47,568 nucleotides of DNA from CAYLLD01 sp964425135. Lineage in GTDB: Bacteria; Pseudomonadota; Alphaproteobacteria; Rhodobacterales; Rhodobacteraceae. The position numbers were made by a program, and so were the translations under genes. The DNA lies in NCBI GenBank assembly GCA_964425135.1, contig CAYRKW010000021.1, forward strand, positions 1 through 47,568. Reading direction: 5' to 3'. Shown piece after piece: positions 20,209 through 27,459 of this stretch. Under the pieces are notes generated by a model, which did no database searches, had not been told where the DNA came from, and saw only the letters and a program-made list of their open reading frames with translations. Every line of letters begins with the position of its first letter. The first letter of the stretch is position 1.

Positions 20209-21083
20209 GCCAGAGCAATCCGGTTGGTGCGGCGATCTGGATGCTCGGGGCTGCGGCGTCGTTTTCGGCAATGGCTGTCGCGGGGCGCGAGCTGTCGGTC
20301 GAGATGAACACCTTTGAGCTAATGCTCTATCGCTCGCTTATCGGGATTGCGATTGTGATGGTGTTGCTCAAGCACTCTTCCAAGGGTTTGGGCCAGATAA
20401 AAACCACCCATATCGGGGCGCATTTCAAGCGGAACATCGTTCATTTCACAGCGCAGAATATGTGGTTCTACGGGGTGACGGTGATTGCGCTCTCGCAACT
20501 GGTCGCGCTGGAGTTCACCAATCCGATCTGGGTCGCGCTGCTTGCGCCGTTATTGTTGAACGAGACGATGACCAAATGGCGGATTATTGCAGCGATTGTC
20601 GGTTTTATCGGCATTTTAATCGTCGCCCGCCCCGGCGCGGAACCGATTTCCTGGGGACATGCGGCCGGGCTGGGAGCGGCGATCGGCTTTGCGCTCAACA
20701 CGATCTTTACCAAGGGCATTATGCGTTATGACAGCGTGCTCTGTGTGCTGTTTTACATGACCATAATGCAGGCGGTGATGGCGCTGATTTGCGCGATCCC
20801 GGGCGGCATTCCGCTCCCGTCCAGCGATGCGATGCCTTGGATTGTGGTGGTGGGGGTTTGCGGGTTGACGGCGCATTATTGTCTGACGTCTGCGCTTGGT
20901 GCGGCTCCAGCGACCGTTGTGGCCCCGCTTGAGTTCGTGCGTCTGCCGATTATCGCCATAGTGGGCGTGCTGCTTTATGATGAGCCGCTTCTGGCGAGCA
21001 TCTTTATCGGCGCTGCGATCATTCTGGCGGCGAACTTGCTGAATATCGTCATGAGCGAGCGTGAGAAAACGGCGGCGGATTGA
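20205..21083 (+). CDS. DMT-superfamily exporter (EamA family)
   Basis: About 292 residues from the GTG at 20205; a TTG at 20187 lies in frame but inside the preceding gene. Hydrophobic segments fit ten transmembrane helices in two EamA repeats: first repeat from AAIWMLGAAASFSAMAVAGR through IIAAIVGFIGILIVARPGAE, second from AAGLGAAIGFALNTIFTKGI to LASIFIGAAIILAANLLNI. FTNPIWVALLAPLLLNE and LEFVRLPIIAIVGVLLYDEP are the conserved end-of-repeat motifs. Such inner-membrane proteins export amino acids or other metabolites by proton antiport, but the cargo is not predictable. Confidence 0.9.
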   Translation: MSQSNPVGAAIWMLGAAASFSAMAVAGRELSVEMNTFELMLYRSLIGIAIVMVLLKHSSKGLGQIKTTHIGAHFKRNIVHFTAQNMWFYGVTVIALSQLVALEFTNPIWVALLAPLLLNETMTKWRIIAAIVGFIGILIVARPGAEPISWGHAAGLGAAIGFALNTIFTKGIMRYDSVLCVLFYMTIMQAVMALICAIPGGIPLPSSDAMPWIVVVGVCGLTAHYCLTSALGAAPATVVAPLEFVRLPIIAIVGVLLYDEPLLASIFIGAAIILAANLLNIVMSEREKTAAD

Positions 21084-21152
21084 GACGCTTTTCCAAGCCG
21101 CATTTCCATGCTAACGGAGCGCCAAATCAATTCTCAAGGAGCGTTCAGGCCG

Positions 21153-21689
21153 ATGAATATCGACAAAATTCCCGCAGGTAAAAACCCGCCCGAAGACATC
21201 AATGTGGTGATTGAAATTCCAGGCGGTGCAGCGGGCGGCGCGCCGATCAAATATGAGATCGATAAAGATAGCGGCGCGGTGTTTGTGGACCGTGTGGTCA
21301 ACACGCCGATGTTTTATCCGTGTAACTACGGGTTTGTGCCAAACACACTGCATGCGGATGGGGACCCGACGGATGTGCTGGTGATTTGTGACTTCGGATT
21401 GCAACCGGGTGTTGTGATCCCCTGCCGCACGGTGGGTGTGCTGAAGATGGAAGACGATGGCGGCATGGATGACAAGCTGATCGCGGTGCCATTGGATAAG
21501 ATCGACCCGTTCCAGTCGCATATTCAGGATCTGGATGACGTGCCGCAAAAAACCCGCGACCGGATCAAGCATTTTTTCGAGCACTACAAGGATCTTGAAG
21601 ACGGCAAATGGGTCAAAGTCATCGGCTGGGGCGACAAGGCGGAGGCCAAGTCGATCCTGCAAACCTCGCTGGATGCGATGAAGACATAG
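21153..21689 (+). CDS. ppa: Inorganic pyrophosphatase, family I
   Basis: 178 residues from the ATG at 21153 with AAGGAG 11 bases upstream. The family I active site is intact: EIDKDSGAVFVDRVV, FYPCNYGFVPNTLHADGDPTD with the DxDPxD metal-binding core, CRTVGVLKMEDDGGMDDKL and IKHFFEHYKDLE. It hydrolyses pyrophosphate to phosphate in the cytoplasm, pulling biosynthetic reactions forward. It stands alone with a probable terminator directly downstream. Confidence 0.97.
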   Translation: MNIDKIPAGKNPPEDINVVIEIPGGAAGGAPIKYEIDKDSGAVFVDRVVNTPMFYPCNYGFVPNTLHADGDPTDVLVICDFGLQPGVVIPCRTVGVLKMEDDGGMDDKLIAVPLDKIDPFQSHIQDLDDVPQKTRDRIKHFFEHYKDLEDGKWVKVIGWGDKAEAKSILQTSLDAMKT

Positions 21690-21696
21690 GCCCATC

Positions 21697-21728
21697 GGCA
21701 CATCCAAGCAACGCGCTTTGGGTGTGCC
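21697..21728 (+). terminator. Hairpin after ppa
   Basis: GGCACA/TGTGCC arms extended inward by CCAAGC/GCTTTGG with one wobble and one bulge begin 8 bases after the ppa stop. No T tract follows (ATTAACG), so termination may be partial. The remaining bases to 21831 probably include the promoter of the FadL-like gene. Confidence 0.5.
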
Positions 21729-21831
21729 ATTAACGTGACGTTACGCGCAGGTAAGATTAGAATTCGTTAGCAATGGGATGTCCGATTGCTTAAAAGTTCC
21801 TAAAAACAAAGTTACAACATGTGGAGGGAAC

Positions 21832-22887
21832 ATGAAGCACATATTGGGAACTACAGCTTTGATCGCGATGGCGAGCGGCGCATTTGCGGGTGGTGTTGAC
21901 CGCTCGGGGCAAAGCGTCGGCGTTATCTTTGAGGAAGGCACTTACGCAGAGTTCAGCCTTGGCCTGGTAAACCCGGACGTGTCGGGAACACTTGGCGGCG
22001 CAAATTCGGGCAATGTGGCAGAAAGCTACACTCAGATTGGCGCAGCGTACAAATGGAACTACGGCGGCGATTGGGACGCGGCCGTCATCTTTCATCAACC
22101 ATTTGGCGCCGATGTCGACTATCCAACCGGAACCGGCTATCCGCTTGCCGGATCGAATGCGACCCTGTCCTCGCTCGGGATCAGCGGCGTCGCGCAATAT
22201 AATCTCGACGGTGGGATGAGCGTATTTGGCGGGGTTCGTGCCGAATCGCTTGAAATGGACGTCACGCTGAGCGGCGGATACGTTGCATCGGGTGATAAAA
22301 CTTGGGGTTTTGGCTATCTAATCGGTGCCGCATACGAACGCCCTGACATCGCACTTCGCGTTGCCCTGACCTACAACTCGGCAATCGATTATGAGATCGA
22401 TACCAACGAGAATATTGCCGGCGACTCGACCACAGATGTGACAAGTCCGCAATCTGTAAACCTTGAGTTTCAGACCGGGATCGCCGCAGATACACTTCTG
22501 TTCGGGTCGGTGCGCTGGGCAGATTGGGAGCAATTCCAAATCTCCCCGATCGGATTTGCAACCGCCAATCCGGCATCGCCCAATCTTGTATCTTTTGATG
22601 ATGCAACCACGACATTCTCGCTTGGTGTTGGGCGCCGCATAAACGAAAACTGGTCGGCTGCGGTCACTTTGGGGTATGAAGAAGCTGGAGGAACGCCCGT
22701 CTCCAACCTCGGCCCAACTGATGGGTCCAGATCAATAGGCCTTGGCGCGACGTATACCGAAGGTAACATCAAGATCACCGGAGGTGCGCGTTATATCGAA
22801 CCGGGTGATGCCACAACAACCATTGGTGCCAATTTCGAGGGCAACTCCGCAATCGCGCTGGGGCTCAAGATCGGCATCCAGATGTAG
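21832..22887 (+). CDS. Outer-membrane FadL/OmpP1-family transport protein
   Basis: 351 residues from the ATG at 21832, preceded by GGAGGGA. MKHILGTTALIAMASGAFAG is a signal peptide. The mature protein opens with GVDRSGQSVGVIFEEGTYAEF, typical of Rhodobacterales outer-membrane transport proteins of the FadL type, and then shows alternating beta strands (YTQIGAAYKWNYGGDWDAAV, TFSLGVGRRINENWSAAVTL, IGLGATYTEGNIKITGGARY) to a C-terminal strand AIALGLKIGIQM, as expected for a 14-stranded barrel. It should pass hydrophobic molecules such as fatty acids across the outer membrane. The gene is monocistronic with strong signals at both ends. Confidence 0.9.
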   Translation: MKHILGTTALIAMASGAFAGGVDRSGQSVGVIFEEGTYAEFSLGLVNPDVSGTLGGANSGNVAESYTQIGAAYKWNYGGDWDAAVIFHQPFGADVDYPTGTGYPLAGSNATLSSLGISGVAQYNLDGGMSVFGGVRAESLEMDVTLSGGYVASGDKTWGFGYLIGAAYERPDIALRVALTYNSAIDYEIDTNENIAGDSTTDVTSPQSVNLEFQTGIAADTLLFGSVRWADWEQFQISPIGFATANPASPNLVSFDDATTTFSLGVGRRINENWSAAVTLGYEEAGGTPVSNLGPTDGSRSIGLGATYTEGNIKITGGARYIEPGDATTTIGANFEGNSAIALGLKIGIQM

Positions 22888-22924
22888 GTCAATTGACTGG
22901 CCGTAGAGATACACCAGACTATTG

Positions 22925-22955
22925 TCGGCGCAGTTTGCATTGCAAATTGCGCCGA
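22925..22955 (+). terminator. Strong hairpin terminator after the FadL-like gene
   Basis: TCGGCGCA/TGCGCCGA with an inner TTTGC/GCAAA and a single G-T pair makes a 14-pair stem with a three-base loop. It is followed by TTGCATTTTC and begins 37 bases after the stop codon. Confidence 0.75.
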
Positions 22956-23341
22956 TTGCATTTTCAAAGCGCCACACGCATCCCAAATTGAAATTCAGGG
23001 TCGAAAATCGCCGATGTTATCGGCTCTTTACCTAACGTCAATATTGACCCCAATAGGCGACGTTTTATGACCAGATAAAGCGCAAAAAAATAGCGCATGG
23101 GAACACCGAGGGACACATCTGAGCAGCCGCGCGAGCACGTCGCGCCAGGCATCAGCCAGACATATGAATACCGGAACATCGTGTTTTGTCGCGTGGCGAT
23201 TTTGCGCCGCTTGACAATAGCCGGTGCGGGCGCCGAAACTGTACCCCCACAGTAGGCACCGCACCGGCACTTATTCCTCTTCCGCCATCAAAAAGCATGT
23301 TTCGGGTCGCAAGATGAGCGCTGATCTGCCAAAGCTTCGGC
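22956..23341. other. Intergenic region before an EamA gene, no clear gene
   Basis: No convincing protein is seen in these bases; a minus-strand frame at 22964-23179 has no family features. A 6-pair hairpin GCCGAT/ATCGGC lies at 23010-23024, and a larger nested structure is listed separately at 23220-23268. TTGACA at 23213-23218 could be a -35 element for the downstream EamA gene, but no good -10 follows. Confidence 0.4.
23220..23268 (+). other. Nested hairpin, candidate structured RNA leader
   Basis: Outer arms GCCGGTGCGG and CCGCACCGGC pair perfectly over 10 bases. Inside, GCC/GGC and then ACTGT/ACAGT (23238-23242 with 23249-23253) pair again, closed by an ACCCCC loop. The fold is equally possible on both strands. 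It ends 73 bases upstream of the EamA gene start. It matches no riboswitch class I recognise; it might be a leader element, a small RNA or a DNA-level operator. Confidence 0.4.
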
Positions 23342-24259
23342 ATGGTAGAGCAATTACAAATGTCGGGCCGCGCATGGGGCGAATTGCTGCTCCTTGCTAT
23401 CGTGTGGGGGGCCTCCTTTCTGGCCTTTGCCATCGCGCTGGAAGAGTTGCCGGTCTACACGGTTGTTGGACACCGCATTGTCTGGGGTGCGCTTTTGCTG
23501 CTGGTGATCTCGCGCATTGTCGGTATCGCTTTGCCGCGCGGTTGGAAAATCTGGGGCGCCTGTGTGGTGATGGGGCTTTTCAATAACGTGATCCCGTTCT
23601 CGCTGATTGCATGGGGTCAGACGACCATTGAAAGTGGGCTGGCGGCAATTTTAAACGCCACAACTGCCTTCTTCGGCCTGACGCTGGCGGCGCTGGTGTT
23701 TGCGGATGAGGAGTTCACCACACGAAAAGCGCTCGGCGTTACGCTCGGGTTTGCTGGCGTGGTTGTGATCATGGGCCTGTCGAGCCTGATGCAGTTTGAC
23801 ATCCGCTCGATCGCGCAGCTTGCTATCCTGGGTGCCGCCCTGAGCTACGGCATTGCTGCTGTCTGGGCGCGCAAGACGCTATCGGGGATTGCGCCTCAAA
23901 GCGCGGCTTTGGGGATGCTGATCTGCTCCAGCCTGATTATCGTACCGCTTGCGATGCTGGTCGATGGGCTGCCGCGCTTTGATCTGAGCGTGCGGGTTGT
24001 GCTGGCGCTTCTCTATATTTCGGTGATGGCGACGGCCTGTGCCTATCTGCTGTATTACCGCGTGCTGTCGATGGCAGGCTCGGCAAATTTGAGCTTGGTT
24101 ACACTGTTGATCGTCCCCTTTGCCGTGATCCTTGGCGCTTTGGTTCTGGGCGAGCAACTCCCCGGCCGATCTTATGCCGGATTTGCGCTGATTGCTTGCG
24201 GTATGGCGGTGATTGACGGACGCATCTGGGCGTCACTTTCGCGTCTTTGTGCGCGCTAA
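23342..24259 (+). CDS. DMT-superfamily exporter (EamA family)
   Basis: 305 residues, a second EamA transporter not closely similar to the one at 20205-21083. Ten hydrophobic segments are visible, from ELLLLAIVWGASFLAFAIAL to YAGFALIACGMAVIDGRIW. Family motifs include VVGHRIVWGALLLL, FFGLTLAALVFADEEFT, ALSYGIAAVWARK and LVTLLIVPFAVILGALVLGE. The ATG at 23342 or the one at 23360 could be the start; neither has a strong ribosome-binding site. It probably exports amino acids or related metabolites. The next gene starts 42 bases after its stop and may be co-transcribed. Confidence 0.9.
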   Translation: MVEQLQMSGRAWGELLLLAIVWGASFLAFAIALEELPVYTVVGHRIVWGALLLLVISRIVGIALPRGWKIWGACVVMGLFNNVIPFSLIAWGQTTIESGLAAILNATTAFFGLTLAALVFADEEFTTRKALGVTLGFAGVVVIMGLSSLMQFDIRSIAQLAILGAALSYGIAAVWARKTLSGIAPQSAALGMLICSSLIIVPLAMLVDGLPRFDLSVRVVLALLYISVMATACAYLLYYRVLSMAGSANLSLVTLLIVPFAVILGALVLGEQLPGRSYAGFALIACGMAVIDGRIWASLSRLCAR

Positions 24260-24301
24260 CCCCTTTTCATCGCCCAAAAGCGCGGGTATCGAGCGAACGT
24301 G

Positions 24302-25177
24302 ATGGAACAGATGCCCCTGATATATCCCAATAGGGCCGCCTGGCGCGATGCAACGCAAAAGCGCATTGCGCTGATTGGTATGTCGGGACTGGGCAAAACC
24401 TATATCTCGACCCGATTGCGCGATGTCGGGGACTGGTTTCACTACTCGGTCGATTACCGCATTGGCACCCGTTACATGGGCGAGCATATCGTTGATGACT
24501 TCAAGCGTCATGCAATGGAAACGCCGTTTTTGCGCCAGCATCTGATGTCCGACAGCATTTATATCGGCTCTAACATCACCTTTGAAAATCTAGCCCCTCT
24601 GTCCGCCTATCTTGGCAAGCCTGGTGCTGCGGATAAGGGCGGTTTGAGCTTTGACGAGTACATGCGGCGGCAAAACCTGCATCGGGAGGGCGAGATTGCG
24701 GCGACTTGCGATACGGTTCATTTCATGGCGCGGGCCAAGGAGATCTACGGTTATCCGCATTTCGTCTGTGACACCTCCGGCTCGATTTGCGAGGTTGTGG
24801 ATGCGGAAAACCCAGATGATCCGGTTCTGACGGCGCTGGCGCAGAACGCGCTGATTGTTTGGATCAAGGGCCATCAGGATCATGTGGACACGCTGATCGC
24901 GCGGTTCGAGAAAGCGCCCAAGCCGATGTACACCCGTGCGGATGCGATGGTGGAGCGATGGGGGCGGTATTTGCAGCAGACGGGCACTGCGCCAGAGGAT
25001 GTTGATCCGGATGCCTTTACGCGCTGGTCGTTTCGCGAAATCCTCACCGACCGATTGCCGCGCTATAAGGCGATTGCGGACAATTGGGGTGTGACAATTG
25101 ATGCCAATGATGTAGCGAAGATCAAGACAGGCGCGGATGTGCTGGCGTTGATCGGATTGGCACTACCCGCGGGCTAA
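24302..25177 (+). CDS. P-loop ATPase of unknown role
   Basis: About 291 residues. KRIALIGMSGLGKTYISTRL holds a Walker A motif, GMSGLGKT, close to the N-terminus, as in small nucleotide or nucleoside kinases. YPHFVCDTSGSICEVVD, in the middle, may provide a Walker B-like aspartate, and RYKAIADNWGVTIDANDV is near the end. A GTG at 24299, the ATG at 24302 and an ATG at 24311 are all possible starts. Closely similar conserved ATPases of unknown role are, as I recall, common in Rhodobacterales. No membrane segment is seen. It might be a kinase rather than a plain ATPase. Confidence 0.82.
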   Translation: MEQMPLIYPNRAAWRDATQKRIALIGMSGLGKTYISTRLRDVGDWFHYSVDYRIGTRYMGEHIVDDFKRHAMETPFLRQHLMSDSIYIGSNITFENLAPLSAYLGKPGAADKGGLSFDEYMRRQNLHREGEIAATCDTVHFMARAKEIYGYPHFVCDTSGSICEVVDAENPDDPVLTALAQNALIVWIKGHQDHVDTLIARFEKAPKPMYTRADAMVERWGRYLQQTGTAPEDVDPDAFTRWSFREILTDRLPRYKAIADNWGVTIDANDVAKIKTGADVLALIGLALPAG

Positions 25178-25194
25178 TCTCTCACTCAATCGGA

Positions 25195-25218
25195 AAGGCG
25201 CACGGGGTCGTGCGCCTT
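25195..25218 (+). terminator. Perfect 9-pair hairpin after the ATPase gene
   Basis: AAGGCGCAC/GTGCGCCTT with a GGGGTC loop starts 18 bases after the ATPase stop, between convergent genes. There is no T tract beyond the stem. Confidence 0.6.
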
Positions 25219-25292
25219 GCGACATTCATGATGCGCTATCGCGCAGATGAGTATTTATGGAAAGATGAAGCTGGCGTGCGCTCTTGTAGGTC

Positions 25293-25766
25293 TCAGAGCC
25301 ATTTTGAGGGTTTGGGGCGTTTTGCCGTGGCGCGTTGTTCGGGGCGTTCATAGGTGCTGACCATGCGGTAGTCTTTTTTCGGCCCCTCGACCCGCCATTC
25401 GGCGCGCCATTGCGGCCAGCGGCGGAAGTCATAGGTGACGTCGTATTCGTCCGGATCGCAAAAATGGCGGGCGAAAGGGCGTGGGTCTTGCGGGTTAAAG
25501 ACGTGGAAATCATCGCCGTTCTCAAAGAGGATTTTCACTTCCGTATCGCTTGGGAAGGTCCAGATGTAGTTTCGTGTGGCGCGCGAGGCGGTGAGACCTC
25601 CAAATTGCAGCATGCCCTCTTCGTGATAGAGGAGCCGTCCACGATCTGCCTTAAAGCGCGCTTCGCCGTGAAAGCGCCCGAGCCATTCGCTGTCCAGATC
25701 GAGAATGTGCCGGTCGATGCGCCATGCCCCTTCGAACCGCGCTTTGATCGCGTCGATGCTGGTCAC
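25293..25766 (-). CDS. DUF6314 family protein
   Basis: 157 residues from the GTG at 25766, which overlaps the preceding stop as GTGA; the frame is open further upstream but that part is the other gene read out of frame. IKARFEGAWRIDRHI, FHGEARFKADRGRLLYHEEGML and FFENGDDFHVFNP-like LFENGDDFHVFNPQDPRPF, plus HFCDPDEYDVTYDFRRWPQW, fit the DUF6314 family of small cytoplasmic lipocalin-like beta proteins. Conserved His and Asp residues near the end could bind a ligand, but no activity is known. It is translationally coupled to a small secreted protein gene. Confidence 0.82.
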   Translation of the reverse strand: MTSIDAIKARFEGAWRIDRHILDLDSEWLGRFHGEARFKADRGRLLYHEEGMLQFGGLTASRATRNYIWTFPSDTEVKILFENGDDFHVFNPQDPRPFARHFCDPDEYDVTYDFRRWPQWRAEWRVEGPKKDYRMVSTYERPEQRATAKRPKPSKWL

Positions 25767-26086
25767 TGAATGGTGCCGACCGTTTCTGATCCGTCCGAGG
25801 TGGCGGTGAAGCGCACTTGCTCCCCTGCCCGCTCGAGCACATAGCACGCCCATAGGTCCGAGGGTGGCCATTGTGAGCAATATTGGCTGCCCTGGTTTTG
25901 CCAGTTTCCAAGGCTGGGACGGCCATCGACATAGGTGGTTTTGCCGGACGCATCGAAGCTTTGCTGCGCGTTGCCATAGTCGAGATTGAGCCCGACAAGA
26001 TCATCGGGGGACATCGGTTGCCAGTCCTGCGCCCAAGCACCGTTTGCGAGCAATCCCGCAGCTGTTATCATGCTGAGAAGTTTCAA
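25763..26086 (-). CDS. Small secreted protein with a GNW...YC...PSD...C motif
   Basis: 107 residues if it starts at the TTG at 26086, which gives a proper signal peptide MKLLSMITAAGLLANGAWA; the first ATG, at 26071, would lose the basic N-terminus. The mature part of about 88 residues contains LGNWQNQGSQYCSQWPPSD then LWACYVLERAGEQVRF, with two cysteines likely to form a periplasmic disulfide. The same arrangement recurs in the broken gene at 45206-45487. I do not recognise a named family with confidence; a small beta-rich envelope protein is the best description. Confidence 0.7.
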   Translation of the reverse strand: MKLLSMITAAGLLANGAWAQDWQPMSPDDLVGLNLDYGNAQQSFDASGKTTYVDGRPSLGNWQNQGSQYCSQWPPSDLWACYVLERAGEQVRFTATSDGSETVGTIQ

Positions 26087-26154
26087 TTTGAGCTTGCCCT
26101 TGGTTGCGCTTATGAGGCGTGCATCATGACATAATCAAGATGCGAGGGCTATCC

Positions 26155-27459
26155 ATGATCGAACGCTATTCCAGGCCTGAAATGGTGGCCATTTGGTCGG
26201 CAGCCAGTAAGTTTCGCATCTGGTATGAGATCGAGGCGCACGCGTGCGATGCGCAGGCCAAGCTGGGGGTGATCCCGCAGGAAAATGCCGATGCGGTCTG
26301 GAAGGCCAAGGACGTCGAGTTCGATGTGGCGCGCATTGACGAAATTGAAGCTGTGACCAAGCATGATGTCATCGCGTTTTTGACCCATCTTGCGGAGATT
26401 ATCGGCAATGATGAGGCGCGGTTTGTGCATCAGGGGATGACGTCCTCTGATGTGCTCGACACCTGTTTCAATGTCCAACTGGTGCGGGCGGCAGATATTC
26501 TGATCGCCGATATGAAGGGACTTTTGGCCGCGCTCAAACGCCGTGCTCTGGAGCATAAGGATACGGTGCGCATCGGTCGCAGTCACGGTATTCATGCCGA
26601 GCCGACGACGATGGGGCTGACCTTTGCCCGGTTCTATGCGGAGATGGATCGGAACCTGAACCGGCTTGAAAAAGCGCGCTACGAGATTGCGACGGGGGCT
26701 ATTTCCGGGGCGGTTGGCACGTTCGCCAATATTGATCCGGCGGTTGAAGCGCATGTGTGCGAGAAGCTGGGGCTGGAGCCTGAGCCGATCAGCACGCAGG
26801 TGATCCCGCGCGACCGGCACGCGGCGTTTTTTGCTGCATTGGGCGTGGTGGCCTCATCAATTGAGAATGTCGCCACGGAAATCCGGCATATGCAGCGCAC
26901 CGAAGTGCTGGAGGCAGAGGAGTTTTTCTCAAAGGGACAGAAGGGCTCGTCTGCGATGCCGCATAAACGCAATCCAGTGCTGACCGAGAACCTTACCGGG
27001 TTGGCGCGTCTTGTGCGCATGGCGGTGGTGCCAGCGATGGAGAATGTGACCCTTTGGCATGAGCGTGATATATCGCATTCCTCGGTTGAGCGGAATATCG
27101 GGCCGGACGCGACGATCACGCTGGATTTTGCATTGGCGCGACTGACCATGGTGGTCGATAAGCTGGTGATCTACCCCGACACGATGATGGCGAACCTCAA
27201 CAAATTTCGCGGCCTTGTGCATTCTCAGCGGGTTTTGCTGGCGCTGACGCAGGCGGGCGTGAGCCGCGAGGATGCATATAAGCTGGTGCAGCGCAATGCG
27301 ATGCGGGTTTGGGAAGAGGATGCGGATTTTCTGACCGAGCTGAAGGCCGATGCGGATGTAACGGCCGCGTTGAGCGTTGCGCAGATCGAGGCGCTGTTTG
27401 ATCTGAGGTATCATACCAAACATGTTGATACGATTTTCGCGCGGGTGTTTACGGACTGA
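26155..27459 (+). CDS. purB: Adenylosuccinate lyase
   Basis: 434 residues from the ATG at 26155 with GAGGG seven bases upstream. The aspartase/fumarase superfamily signature KGSSAMPHKRNP is intact, with the catalytic serine in its flexible loop. HQGMTSSDVLDTC and IGRSHGIHAEPTTMG carry the other conserved active-site histidines. It cleaves adenylosuccinate to AMP and SAICAR to AICAR, each with loss of fumarate, serving two steps of purine synthesis. Its end overlaps the end of the convergent mprF-like gene by 11 bases. purC, purS and purQ follow about 3-5 kb downstream. Confidence 0.97.
   Translation: MIERYSRPEMVAIWSAASKFRIWYEIEAHACDAQAKLGVIPQENADAVWKAKDVEFDVARIDEIEAVTKHDVIAFLTHLAEIIGNDEARFVHQGMTSSDVLDTCFNVQLVRAADILIADMKGLLAALKRRALEHKDTVRIGRSHGIHAEPTTMGLTFARFYAEMDRNLNRLEKARYEIATGAISGAVGTFANIDPAVEAHVCEKLGLEPEPISTQVIPRDRHAAFFAALGVVASSIENVATEIRHMQRTEVLEAEEFFSKGQKGSSAMPHKRNPVLTENLTGLARLVRMAVVPAMENVTLWHERDISHSSVERNIGPDATITLDFALARLTMVVDKLVIYPDTMMANLNKFRGLVHSQRVLLALTQAGVSREDAYKLVQRNAMRVWEEDADFLTELKADADVTAALSVAQIEALFDLRYHTKHVDTIFARVFTD

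Noticed and set aside
22964..23179. 71-codon minus-strand frame in the intergenic region
   Set aside because: No ribosome-binding site, no domain, and the composition is not protein-like apart from a short hydrophobic run.
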